Both the position numbers and the translations under genes were made by a program. Positions 27,686 to 36,223 of a stretch of DNA of 64,000 bases are shown in pieces (the stretch's first letter is position 1; each line of letters begins with the position of its first letter). This DNA comes from Prauserella salsuginis (GTDB taxonomy: Bacteria; Actinomycetota; Actinomycetes; Mycobacteriales; Pseudonocardiaceae), in the NCBI RefSeq assembly GCF_024648885.1, contig NZ_JANBBF010000010.1, forward strand, positions 248,001 through 312,000, read 5' to 3'. The notes below the pieces were generated by a model, which worked only from the letters and a program-made list of their open reading frames with translations, did no database searches and was not told where the DNA came from.

Positions 27686-28669
27686 GTGGCCACGGCTGAC
27701 CAGGTAAAAGCCATGGTGAAGAGCCATGCGGAGGGAGACGACTCCCGCTTCTACTCCGTGGCCCTACAGGTCGCTGCAGGTGCGGCGCGGCAAGGACAGA
27801 ACCGGTTCGCCCAGGATCTGCGAGACCTTGTCGACACGCTGCAGACACAGCAAGGCCGCAACTCGACGGCGACGCGTCCGGTCCCGGTGGTCCAGCCGCG
27901 CGGCGAACTGGCACAGCTGCTGACGGTCACCTACCCGCAGAACCTCCTCGCCGACCTCGCGCTCGACGAGAGCGTTCGGCAACGCCTCGCACGCGTGTTG
28001 CAGGAACAACGACAAAGTGACCGGCTCCAGTCGCACGGCTTCGAACCTCTGCGGCAGTTGCTGCTCACCGGTCCCCCAGGCACCGGCAAGACCATGTCGG
28101 CACACGTACTGGCCGGCGAGCTGCGGCTTCCCCTTTTCATGATCCGACTCGACGGGCTCATTACCAAGTTCATGGGGGAGACGGCAGCGAAGCTGCGGCT
28201 GATCTTCGACGCGTTGTCGGAGACCCGCGGCGTCTACTTGTTCGACGAGGTCGACGCCCTTGCAGGTGACCGCACTGCTAGCAACGACGTCGGCGAGATT
28301 CGGCGGGTGCTGAACTCGTTCCTGCAGTTCCTCGAGATAGACAACTCGGACAGCCTGCTGGTGGCCACGACTAACCATCCGCAATTGCTAGACCGGGCGA
28401 TGTTCCGTCGGTTCGACGCGGTGATCGACTATCCGCTGCCCGCCGGTGAGGTCGTGCGTGACGTGATCCGGACCCGGTTGTCCAACGTTCCGACCGCTCG
28501 GCTGACCTGGTCGAAGGTAGACGCGGCTGCCGACGGTCTCAGCCACGGCGAGATCACCATCGCCGCGGATCTGGCGGCCAAGGAAGCGATCCTGGCTAGC
28601 GACGGCCGAGTCACCACGACCAGCCTCTGTGCGGCGCTGCAGGAGCGGCGCCAGCACATGCTCGACTGA
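27686..28669 (+). CDS. ietA: IetA-like AAA+ ATPase of an IetAS system
   Basis: 327 residues starting at a GTG after GGGGAGGTGAG. An N-terminal helical part (about 1-95) precedes a classic AAA module: Walker A GPPGTGKT near 129-136, Walker B YLFDEVDAL near 184-192, sensor ATTNHP and arginine-finger region DRAMFRRFD. It is followed 12 bases later by a subtilase gene. Established knowledge: an AAA ATPase (IetA) plus subtilisin-like protease (IetS) pair was first described as an incompatibility-exclusion, toxin-antitoxin-like locus on Agrobacterium plasmids. It was later reported as a phage-defence system. Gene order, sizes and motifs here fit. Whether it defends or stabilises this element is unknown. 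Confidence 0.85.
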   Translation: MATADQVKAMVKSHAEGDDSRFYSVALQVAAGAARQGQNRFAQDLRDLVDTLQTQQGRNSTATRPVPVVQPRGELAQLLTVTYPQNLLADLALDESVRQRLARVLQEQRQSDRLQSHGFEPLRQLLLTGPPGTGKTMSAHVLAGELRLPLFMIRLDGLITKFMGETAAKLRLIFDALSETRGVYLFDEVDALAGDRTASNDVGEIRRVLNSFLQFLEIDNSDSLLVATTNHPQLLDRAMFRRFDAVIDYPLPAGEVVRDVIRTRLSNVPTARLTWSKVDAAADGLSHGEITIAADLAAKEAILASDGRVTTTSLCAALQERRQHMLD

Positions 28670-28681
28670 TCCGCGGAAGCC

Positions 28682-31249
28682 ATGCCAGAACCTCGCGATC
28701 GTCCCCATCTGTTCATCCCGGTCTCAGCGCATGCCGCTGACTACTCACCCCCGCGGCGGGCGATCGGGGGGCAGGAAGTTCCCGTGCCAGCGGACCGGCG
28801 CCAACACGGCCAGCAGCTGCACGATGCCCTCCGCCAGGTCGACGCTGACGCGGAGGCACGACGGAGCCAGCGAGATGTGCAAGTCGAGGGTGCAGTCGAC
28901 GGCGTCTACGTCAGCTTCGAGAGTTTCCCCGGGGTGCACCTCGCGCTGGAGAGGCTCGACCCTCAGCAAGGCACCCTCCATCCGGAGCTGCGCGCGGTGC
29001 AGGAGGTCGACCTCGGCGACGGTGTCACCGTGGAACGAGCCACCGTGTTCGTGCCGCAGGGCAAGCTCACTCACTTCCTGGACCGGATCACACAATACGT
29101 CGAAACTGCAGACGCCGCGAGGCCCCGCAATCGGGAGCTCGTTGATCGTGTCCAGGCAGTGCGGGCGGCGTCGATCGAGGCGTTGTGGACCGATCCGCCG
29201 GCTGAGTTCCCGGAGCCGGGGCAGCTGTTCTGGTGGGAGGCGTGGCTGCGGTGGCGCGACGGGAACGAGGTGAGCCGGTTTCGTACGTTCGCCTCTGCCA
29301 CCGGACTGCGCACAGGTTCTCGTGGCCTTGGGTTCGGGGACCGCACGGTGCTGCTGGTCGAAGCGACCGTCGACCAGCTCGCCTCGGCCGTTGACGTTCT
29401 CGACGATCTAGCCGAGCTGCGCCGGCCGCACGATCCGACACAGTTCCTGGCGGAAACGGACGCGATCGAGCAGGCCGCCTGGATCGACGACCTCGCGGAC
29501 AGGCTCGAGCCCGCCGATCCCGAGGCGCCGACGGTCTGTGTTATCGACAGCGGCGTCTACCAGGAACACCCCCTGCTGCAGGCGTCCCTTCCCCGAGAGG
29601 ACTGCCACGCCGCAGACCCATCGTGGCCGGTGTACGACGACCGGGGACACGGCACCGAGATGGCCGGCCTCGCCCTATACGGCGACCTTGGCCAGGCCCT
29701 AGCCTCACCGCAGCTGCTGCGGCTACGCCATCGGCTGGAGTCGGTCAAGCTGCTCCCACCGCTGCCGCAGCAGAACGCCCCCGATCTCTACGGTGCGGTC
29801 ACCGCCGCCGGAACGAGTCGTGCTGAGGTCCAGGCGCCGGATCGCCGCAGGGTCTACTCGCTCGCCGTGACGGCACCCGTGGCGACATCGACGAACGGTG
29901 CGGCAGCTCCGGCTGCGTCCGGGCAGCCGTCGTCCTGGTCGGCCAGCCTCGATGCGCTCGCCGCCGGTCGCAGCGTCCTCGCCAACGAGGATGGGCTGGT
30001 TTTTCTCGACGACGCCGACCACGCCGCGAAACGGTTGTTCATCGTGTCGGCGGGCAACGTGCGGTCCTGGTACCCCGGTGACGAGCACCTCGACCGCAGC
30101 GACCTCGAACCGGTGGAAGACCCTGCCCAGGCGTGGAACGTTCTCACCATCGGTGCGTACACCGAAATGGACACCATGACCGGCGCCGCGGCCGACTTCG
30201 CCGGCTGGACACCCTGGGCGCCGCGTGGCGAGCTGTCACCGTTCAGCCGTACTTCGGTCGCCTTCAGTCGAGTCTGGCCGATCAAACCAGACGTCGTACT
30301 CGAAGGCGGCAACGTGGCCCGCTCACCGGACGGCACCACGTTCGACACCCCGGCGAACCTACAGCTCCTGACCACCAACGCACCCCTCGGAACCACGCGA
30401 CTGCTGACCACGATCCACGCGACCAGCGCCGCCACCTCTCAGGCCGCGGCGCTGTCAGCGTCGGTGATGGCCGAGTACCCGGCACTGTGGCCGGAGACCG
30501 TGCGGGCGCTGATTGTGCACTCCGCCGAATGGACTCCCGCGATGAAAGCCCGATTCCAAGCCGAAAAGAAGAAGGCGCCCCGCATCGCCCTCCGCCGCCG
30601 CTACGGCATGGGCGTTCCCGACCTCGCCCGGGCCACCCGGAGCGCCACCGACGCATTGACGCTCATCGCGCAGGACACCATCCGTCCCTTCGCCGAGGGC
30701 ACCATGCGCGAGATCCACTACCACGATCTGCCGTGGCCCACCGGCGTCCTCGCAGACCTCGGCGAAGCGCAGGTCCGCCTGCGGGTCACCCTGTCGTACT
30801 TCATCGAACCCAACCCTGGGCGGCGCGGCTGGCAGCGTCGCTATAGCTACGCGTCCCACGGTCTTCGCTTCGACCTGCGTAGGGCCACCGAGTCCAAGGC
30901 CGAGTTCCAGAAGCGGATCAACGCGAAAGCCCTGGCCGAAGATGAGCTGCGAGCCACGTCCAGCAACGACACTGGCGAGTGGTTCTTCGGCCCTGATCAC
31001 CAGCGCGCACCGGGGTCCCTGCACACGGACATCTGGTTCGGTAGCGCCGCCGACCTCGCCCAGCGCGGCGCACTGGCCGTGTTCCCGGTGACCGGCTGGT
31101 GGAAGGAGAATAAGGCACGCGACCGCAGCGATGCTGGTGCTCGCTACGCCATGATCCTCTCGATCGAAACGCCGGACCTCGACGCCGACGTCTGGACACC
31201 TGTTGCACAGCAGATCAACGTTCCGTTGACTGTCACCACGGCAACGTGA
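28682..31249 (+). CDS. ietS: IetS-like subtilisin-family serine protease (S8)
   Basis: 855 residues, start 12 bases after the ATPase stop. An N-terminal domain of about 280 residues without a signal peptide suggests a cytoplasmic protease. The S8 triad is readable: Asp289 in VIDSG, His323 in RGHGTEMAGL and Ser582 in HATSAAT. The usual GTS is ATS here, seen in other IetS-type proteases as far as I recall. The insertion between His and Ser is long, and a C-terminal domain of about 200 residues includes a beta-rich part (AQVRLRVTLSYFIEPNPG). The partner ATPase directly upstream probably controls or feeds the protease. The substrate is unknown. All catalytic residues are intact, so it should be active. 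Confidence 0.85.
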   Translation: MPEPRDRPHLFIPVSAHAADYSPPRRAIGGQEVPVPADRRQHGQQLHDALRQVDADAEARRSQRDVQVEGAVDGVYVSFESFPGVHLALERLDPQQGTLHPELRAVQEVDLGDGVTVERATVFVPQGKLTHFLDRITQYVETADAARPRNRELVDRVQAVRAASIEALWTDPPAEFPEPGQLFWWEAWLRWRDGNEVSRFRTFASATGLRTGSRGLGFGDRTVLLVEATVDQLASAVDVLDDLAELRRPHDPTQFLAETDAIEQAAWIDDLADRLEPADPEAPTVCVIDSGVYQEHPLLQASLPREDCHAADPSWPVYDDRGHGTEMAGLALYGDLGQALASPQLLRLRHRLESVKLLPPLPQQNAPDLYGAVTAAGTSRAEVQAPDRRRVYSLAVTAPVATSTNGAAAPAASGQPSSWSASLDALAAGRSVLANEDGLVFLDDADHAAKRLFIVSAGNVRSWYPGDEHLDRSDLEPVEDPAQAWNVLTIGAYTEMDTMTGAAADFAGWTPWAPRGELSPFSRTSVAFSRVWPIKPDVVLEGGNVARSPDGTTFDTPANLQLLTTNAPLGTTRLLTTIHATSAATSQAAALSASVMAEYPALWPETVRALIVHSAEWTPAMKARFQAEKKKAPRIALRRRYGMGVPDLARATRSATDALTLIAQDTIRPFAEGTMREIHYHDLPWPTGVLADLGEAQVRLRVTLSYFIEPNPGRRGWQRRYSYASHGLRFDLRRATESKAEFQKRINAKALAEDELRATSSNDTGEWFFGPDHQRAPGSLHTDIWFGSAADLAQRGALAVFPVTGWWKENKARDRSDAGARYAMILSIETPDLDADVWTPVAQQINVPLTVTTAT

Positions 31250-31550
31250 CTGCCGCCGTGGCTCCTAACGTCACAACTTGACCTATAGCGCCGCACCGGA
31301 CGGCGTCCCGACGGACGCATTGTCACACCGGAGGCGGCGCCAGTGACCGGCTCCGGCTGCCACGGATGAGCTTGCCCGTGACCCGGAAGCGACAGAACCA
31401 CAGGCCAGCGGCGGTCCGCGATGGGCGCCCGCAGGCCGTCGTATATGTCTCCGATTGGGCTCCGTTGCTCACAGAGCACCCGATACGTCGCGACACTGCC
31501 CGATATTGACGCCCGCGAAAAATGCGTCCTGACCTGCACAGATTAACCCT
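31250..31550. other. Element end between ietS and tRNA remnant
   Basis: 300 bases with no credible gene. Small minus frames are open but overlap the protease end or the tRNA. It is less GC-rich in places than its surroundings and presumably contains integrase arm-type sites next to the attachment site; none could be recognised by eye. Confidence 0.4.
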
Positions 31551-31631
31551 GGGCCGCGCCACGTGACACTCATCGACACCACAAACTCGGGGATTAAAAG
31601 TCCACTGCTCTGCCAATTGAGCTAACGGCCC
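31551..31631 (-). tRNA. tRNA-Lys (UUU), intact 5' part with non-canonical 3' half; probable attachment site
   Basis: Reading the minus strand from 31631: acceptor strand GGGCCGT, D arm GCTC-AATTGGCA-GAGC, anticodon stem-loop GTGGA-CTTTTAA-TCCCC (anticodon TTT), with one mismatch in the anticodon stem. After about 31591 the sequence stops matching a tRNA. There is no TTCGA-type T loop, the total would be 81 nt, and only GCGGCCC at 31551-31557 could still pair with the acceptor. The simplest reading is that the element recombined in the anticodon region and the 3' half here is element DNA. Another tRNA-Lys copy must then serve AAA codons. Functional status is doubtful. Confidence 0.6.
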
Positions 31632-31702
31632 TGCCGAGGGCCAGCTTAGCGGCCGCGCCCGGCGGCCCTGGAAGCGGTCCTGCGCGCGCCTAGGGTGGGT
31701 GC

Positions 31703-32125
31703 GTGGCCTGGTACTGGGAAGCTCTGATCGGCGTCGGCGCCGCCCTCGCGGTCGCCTGGGTGGCGCTGATCGTGGTGCTGGTGATCGTGCGGCCGCGCGG
31801 CGGGTTGCTGCGTGAGGCGCTGCGCCTGTTGCCGGACGTGCTGCGGCTCGTCCGCAGACTCGCCGCCGACCGCGACCTGCCTCGCGGCGTGCGCGTGCGG
31901 CTGTGGCTGTTGCTGGTCTACCTCGCCTTGCCGATCGACCTCGTGCCGGACTTCGTTCCCGTGCTGGGCTACGCCGACGACGCGATCGTCGTCACCGCCG
32001 TGCTGCGGTCCGTCGTACGTCGCGCCGGGATCGATGTCGCGCGTCGCCACTGGCCGGGCAGCGACGACGGGTTCGCCGCGCTCCGCCGCGTCGCCGGCCT
32101 CACGCCGGACGTGGGGCGTACATGA
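31703..32125 (+). CDS. DUF1232 (YkvA-type) membrane protein
   Basis: 140 residues, GTG start. An N-terminal membrane helix ([22 protein letters not shown]) is followed by a basic region. The DUF1232 core then shows [32 protein letters not shown], the diagnostic PIDLIPDF-type motif. Function of the family is unknown; it is common and usually small. Its last 26 bases overlap the convergent YnfA gene end. Confidence 0.8.
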   Translation: MAWYWEALIGVGAALAVAWVALIVVLVIVRPRGGLLREALRLLPDVLRLVRRLAADRDLPRGVRVRLWLLLVYLALPIDLVPDFVPVLGYADDAIVVTAVLRSVVRRAGIDVARRHWPGSDDGFAALRRVAGLTPDVGRT

Positions 32126-32435
32126 TCACGGCCACGCCCAGTACACACAGCGCGGCGCCGATGTAGTCCCATCGGTCGGGCTGGAACTTGTCGACGATCA
32201 TGCCCCACGCCAGCGAACCCGCCACGAAGACACCGCCGTAGGCGGCCAGGATCCGACCGAAGTGCGGGTCCGGTTGCAGCGTCGCCACGAACCCGTACGC
32301 GCCCAGTGCGATCACGCCCGCCGCGATCCACAGCAGTCCACGGTGTTCCCGCACGCCCTGCCACACCAGCCACGCCCCGCCGATCTCCGCGAGCGCGGCC
32401 AACCCGAACAACAGCACCGAACGTAGGACCGTCAT
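32100..32435 (-). CDS. YnfA/UPF0060 family small membrane protein
   Basis: 111 residues with four hydrophobic helices; typical motifs are [26 protein letters not shown]-like [16 protein letters not shown] and [15 protein letters not shown]. The family resembles small multidrug-resistance transporters, but the function is unproven. The start ATG at 32435 gives the normal family length; the upstream extension (to 32699) is not supported. Convergent with, and overlapping, the DUF1232 gene. Confidence 0.88.
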   Translation of the reverse strand: MTVLRSVLLFGLAALAEIGGAWLVWQGVREHRGLLWIAAGVIALGAYGFVATLQPDPHFGRILAAYGGVFVAGSLAWGMIVDKFQPDRWDYIGAALCVLGVAVIMYAPRPA

Positions 32436-32443
32436 GGCAGAGC

Positions 32444-32473
32444 ACCGTACGGAACCGCACCGTACGGAACCGC
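32444..32473. repeat. Perfect 15-bp tandem direct repeat
   Basis: ACCGTACGGAACCGC occurs twice back to back, each copy containing the palindrome CCGTACGG. It lies just upstream of the YnfA start and upstream of the FMN reductase gene. It could be a regulator site. The rest of this 287-bp gap contains GCAGAACACGG/CGCAACACGG copies of the dispersed repeat family seen elsewhere. Confidence 0.6.
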
Positions 32474-32722
32474 ACCAGATGGGGCGCGACGGCAGCCGCG
32501 CGACACGGTCCCCGGAATCCGCGACACGGCACCGCAGGCGTGGGAGTCCGGTGCCGGACGCAGAACACGGGGTGCTGGACGCAGAACACGCGGCCCGGAA
32601 GGCGCAACACGGCGCGTGCTGACAGTCGTCATACCGGTCGGTCGACTGATGCCGCACCGGGGCCTGCGTTCGTAGCGTCGACGGCAATCGACAACGCACC
32701 GATCGACGCGAGAGGAACCATC

Positions 32723-33337
32723 ATGACCAGCGCCAACGCAACGACCACGACCCACGGCGACGCCCAGGGCACCGGAGGGCCGCTGCGGCTCGCGGTGATC
32801 ATCGGCAGTACCCGCACCGGCCGGTTCGCGCCGGTACCGGCCGCCTGGTTCGCCGACGAGGTGCGCAAGCATCACGGGTTCGACGTCGACGTCGTCGACC
32901 TGGCGGGACTGGACGTGCCGGATTCGCTCGACGGATCCGCCGACACCGACGCGCTCGGCGAGCGCTTGGCCGCCGCCGACGCGTTCGTCGTCGTCACGCC
33001 CGAGTACAACCACAGCTACCCGGCGCCGCTCAAGGCCGCCATCGACTACTTCCACGCGGAGTGGCTCGCCAAGCCCGTCGGCTTCGTCACCTACGGCGGC
33101 ATGAGCGGTGGCCTACGCGCCGTCGAGCACCTGCGCGGCGTCTTCGCGGAACTGCACGCCGTCACCGTTCGCGACACCGTCAGCTTCTACAACTACCCGG
33201 ACCGCTTCGGCGACGACGGCATCCCGCACGACGCGGAGTCCGCGAGCCAGGCGGCCAAGGGCATGCTCGACCAGCTGTCGTGGTGGGGCAGGGCGTTGCA
33301 CGAGGCCCGTGCGGTGCGCCCGTACGGCAGCAACTGA
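32723..33337 (+). CDS. NAD(P)H-dependent FMN reductase
   Basis: 204 residues; ATG behind GAGAGGA. Flavodoxin-like fold of the SsuE/YieF type: LAVIIGSTRTGRFAPVPAAWF forms the phosphate-binding loop (about 17-37). DAFVVVTPEYNHSYPAPLKAAIDYF (about 86-110) is the characteristic PEYN motif, and GFVTYGG follows. It likely reduces FMN or quinones and other electrophiles in the cytoplasm. It stands alone, next to a divergent YnfA gene and upstream of a large regulator. The substrate cannot be told from sequence. Confidence 0.88.
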   Translation: MTSANATTTTHGDAQGTGGPLRLAVIIGSTRTGRFAPVPAAWFADEVRKHHGFDVDVVDLAGLDVPDSLDGSADTDALGERLAAADAFVVVTPEYNHSYPAPLKAAIDYFHAEWLAKPVGFVTYGGMSGGLRAVEHLRGVFAELHAVTVRDTVSFYNYPDRFGDDGIPHDAESASQAAKGMLDQLSWWGRALHEARAVRPYGSN

Positions 33338-33490
33338 TCACCGTGGCCGCCGCCCGCGAGGGCCGGGCGGCGGCCCCGGTGAACCACTGCGTGCGGGTCG
33401 TGGTCGAACCACCGGTTCCAGCAGTGGGATGACGATCTTCCACGAAAATCCGTTGACTTCGACCATACTCGAAGTTGCAGGCTTGTGACC

Positions 33491-36193
33491 ATGAGTTCTG
33501 CAGGGATCCACGGCCGTGACGACGAACTCGCCCGCATCGGCACGCTCGTCGACGAGGTGCGCGCCGGGGCGGGTCAGACGCTGGTGCTGCGCGGCGAGGC
33601 GGGGATCGGGAAGTCGACGTTGCTCGAGTTCGCCGCCGACACCGCCGACACTCGCGTCGCGGCCGACGAGGCGGGCACACCTGGTCCGGTCCACCCGGGC
33701 ACCGCGCAGTGCGGCCTGTTCGTGCTGCGCGGGGCCGGCGTCGCGGCGGAGTCGGCGATCCCGTTCGCGGGTCTGCACCTGCTGCTGCACCCGGTGGCCG
33801 GCTACGTCGACGGGCTCGCCGAACCGCACGCCGGCACGTTGCGCCGGGTGCTCGCGGGTGACGGGTCCGTCGACCGGTTCGCCGCGGGCGTGGCAGTGCT
33901 GGAACTACTGGGGATGTTGGCGCAGGACAGGCCGGTCCTGGTGCTCGCCGACGACGCGCACTGGCTCGACGCGGCGTCCGCCGACGCCCTGTCGTTCGCC
34001 GCGCGCAGGCTCTCGGGCAAGCGGGTAGGAGTGCTGTTGGCGGTCCGCGAACCGCTCGCGCCCGCGATGCCCACACCCGGCCTGCCCGAACTTCGACTGC
34101 CCGGTGTGGACGACGAGTCGGCGCGCCGGATTCTTGCCACGACCGAACTCCCTCGTCACCGTCGGGCTCGGGTCATCGCTGAGGCGGCAGGAAACCCGTT
34201 GGCATTGCTGGAATTCGGGTCGTCCGAACGAGACAGTCGGGGTGATCCGTTCGCCGACATGATCGCGGAGTTGCCGCCCGCCACGCGAACCGTGCTGCTG
34301 GTCGCGGCGGCGGACGGCACGTGTGACATCGGCACGATTCTCGCCGCGGCGAACGGTCTCGGGGCGTCGATCGAAGACCTTCGCGTCGCCGAGGACGCCG
34401 AGCTGGTGATGTTCACCGAGGGCTGCTTCGGGTTCCGGCATCCGCTCGTGGGCACCTCCGTGTACCGGGCGGCCACATTGGCCCGGCGGCTCGAAGCCCA
34501 TCGGGCACTGGCCGAGGTGCTCGGTGAGGACGCCGACGCCGACCGGCGCGCCCGTCACCTCGCCGCCGCCACGACCACGGCCGACGAGTCGGTCGCCGCG
34601 GCCCTCGAGGCCGGTATCGACCGTGCGCGCGTCCGCGGCGGCATGGCCGCGGTCGCCGACGACTACGAACGCGCCGCCCACCTGAGCCCGCAGCCGAGGG
34701 ACGAGGGGCTGCGGCTGACGTCCGCCGCCCGCGCGGCCGCCGACGCGGGGCAGCCCGAACGCGCCCGTGACCTGGCGGAACAAGCGGCGACGCTGCTTCC
34801 GGAGCCGGTGGACGCGACCTGGGCCGCGATCGTCAGGGCGACCCTCGCCGAGGACGACGGCCGCGTCGCCGAGGCGCATCACCTGCTCGTCACGACCGCC
34901 CGGCGGATCGCGGGCGAGGCTCCGGAACCGGCGGGCAAGCTGCTCTTCCTCGCGGTCGGTGCGGCGTGGCGGGGTGACGACCCGGCCCGCGGGGTCGAAG
35001 CCGCGGCGGTCGCCGACGAGCTGGCGCTTCCCGGCGCCACCCGGGTGCGGGCGCTGGCGACCGCCGCGAGCGCAGACGTCGCGGAAGCGGTCGCGGCGTT
35101 GCGCGAGCTCGTCGCCGCGGACTGCACGGAGCTGACGGCCTGCACCGACATCGCGTTGACGCTGCGTTCGGAGGTGCAGCGGTCGTGGTGGTCGCTGCTG
35201 CTCGGCGACCCCGACCGCGCCTACGCCAGGGCGACGGACACCGTGCGCGAGGCCAGGAGGCAGGCCGCCACCGGGGTGCTGCCCGCTGCGCTGGGCGTGC
35301 TCGCACAGGCGGAGCTGCAGCTCGGTGAACTCGACGCCGCGGCGAAGACGGCGGGCGAAGGACTCGAGGTCGCTACGTGCATCGGCCAGCGGCGCGGCGT
35401 CGCGACGCTGTCGGGAGTGCCCGCGCTCGTCGCCGCCGTGCGGGGCGATGCGGACGCCACGGCCTCGTACGCCGCTGACGCGGATCCGGCCTCCGCGGCG
35501 CACGCGCTGGCGCTGCTGGACCTCGGCGAGGGCCGGGCCGAGGCGGCGGTCGACCGGCTGGCCGCGGCGCACCGGCCGGGCCTGGCCGGCCTGGCGGCCG
35601 TGCCGGACCTCGTCGAAGCGGCGTCCCGCACCGATCGCCCGTCCGACGACGACTTCGCTTCGCAAGCGCTTGCCGACTTCGTGACCTGGGCGAACGTCGT
35701 GGACAGGCCCTCGGTGCGCGCCGTTGCCCTCCGCAGTCGAGGCCTGCTGGGCGACCCCGGCCTGCTGTCCACCGCACTCGGTCTGGCCGATCACGCGGAC
35801 GCCTGGCAACAGGCTCGCACCGAACTGGCCCACGGCGAATGGCTCCGCCGCGACCGCAACCCCGCCAAGGCCCGTCCTCACCTGCGAGCGGCGCTGACAG
35901 CGTTCGAACGGCTCCATGCACAGCCCTGGGCCGACCGTGCCCGCACCGAACTGCGCGCCGCGGGTGAGGGCCGCGACAGCCGCCCTGGCCGTGAGACCAC
36001 CGTCGACACCGACGGCCTCACCCCGCAAGAACTGCGCATCGTCCAACTGGCGGCCGACGGCCTCAGCAACCGCGACATCGGCAACCGTCTGTACCTGAGC
36101 CCGCGCACCGTCGGCTACCACCTGTACAAGGCGTATCCGAAGCTCGGCGTCTCCGGCAGGGGTGAGCTCGCGAAACTGGAGCTGATGGCTTGA
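33491..36193 (+). CDS. Large LuxR-family ATPase regulator (LAL/MalT-like)
   Basis: About 900 residues. The ATG is preferred for its spacing from GCAGG; a GTG two codons earlier is possible. The N-terminal NTPase region has Walker A GEAGIGKSTLL (about 36-46) and Walker B PVLVLADDAHWLD (about 147). A long TPR-like Ala/Arg/Leu helical region fills the middle. The C-terminal LuxR helix-turn-helix (LTPQELRIVQLAADGLSNRDIGNRLYLS, about 840-895) is complete. Such regulators activate target operons on sensing a ligand, often in secondary metabolism. The upstream reductase is a possible target, but nothing in the sequence proves it. Confidence 0.85.
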   Translation: MSSAGIHGRDDELARIGTLVDEVRAGAGQTLVLRGEAGIGKSTLLEFAADTADTRVAADEAGTPGPVHPGTAQCGLFVLRGAGVAAESAIPFAGLHLLLHPVAGYVDGLAEPHAGTLRRVLAGDGSVDRFAAGVAVLELLGMLAQDRPVLVLADDAHWLDAASADALSFAARRLSGKRVGVLLAVREPLAPAMPTPGLPELRLPGVDDESARRILATTELPRHRRARVIAEAAGNPLALLEFGSSERDSRGDPFADMIAELPPATRTVLLVAAADGTCDIGTILAAANGLGASIEDLRVAEDAELVMFTEGCFGFRHPLVGTSVYRAATLARRLEAHRALAEVLGEDADADRRARHLAAATTTADESVAAALEAGIDRARVRGGMAAVADDYERAAHLSPQPRDEGLRLTSAARAAADAGQPERARDLAEQAATLLPEPVDATWAAIVRATLAEDDGRVAEAHHLLVTTARRIAGEAPEPAGKLLFLAVGAAWRGDDPARGVEAAAVADELALPGATRVRALATAASADVAEAVAALRELVAADCTELTACTDIALTLRSEVQRSWWSLLLGDPDRAYARATDTVREARRQAATGVLPAALGVLAQAELQLGELDAAAKTAGEGLEVATCIGQRRGVATLSGVPALVAAVRGDADATASYAADADPASAAHALALLDLGEGRAEAAVDRLAAAHRPGLAGLAAVPDLVEAASRTDRPSDDDFASQALADFVTWANVVDRPSVRAVALRSRGLLGDPGLLSTALGLADHADAWQQARTELAHGEWLRRDRNPAKARPHLRAALTAFERLHAQPWADRARTELRAAGEGRDSRPGRETTVDTDGLTPQELRIVQLAADGLSNRDIGNRLYLSPRTVGYHLYKAYPKLGVSGRGELAKLELMA

Positions 36194-36223
36194 GCCGCCA
36201 CTCGTCGTGCCACACTGCACGCC

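Larger units (their letters stand above)
1..31591. mobile_element. Integrative and conjugative element of the type IV secretion kind, left end outside window
   Basis: A block of transfer genes (VirD4-, VirB4-, PrgI-, TrbL- and VirB2-like, an NlpC/P60 hydrolase and a replication-relaxation protein) is followed by an excisionase and tyrosine integrase. It ends at the 5' portion of a tRNA-Lys gene at 31591-31631. Chromosomal housekeeping genes begin just after. Established knowledge: actinomycete ICEs often use tRNA genes as attachment sites. The left end and second att copy are upstream of the window, so the size is a minimum. The 10 kb between integrase and tRNA carries no transfer genes and looks like defence cargo. 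It could instead be a neighbouring island, because integrases usually sit next to their att site. Confidence 0.75.

Noticed and set aside
31144-31616. Small minus-strand genes at the element end
   Set aside because: They overlap the subtilase end and tRNA remnant and show no protein-like features.
31551-31631. Fully functional tRNA-Lys
   Set aside because: The 3' half has no T arm or TTCGA loop, total length is wrong and the anticodon stem has a mismatch; only the 5' portion is convincing.
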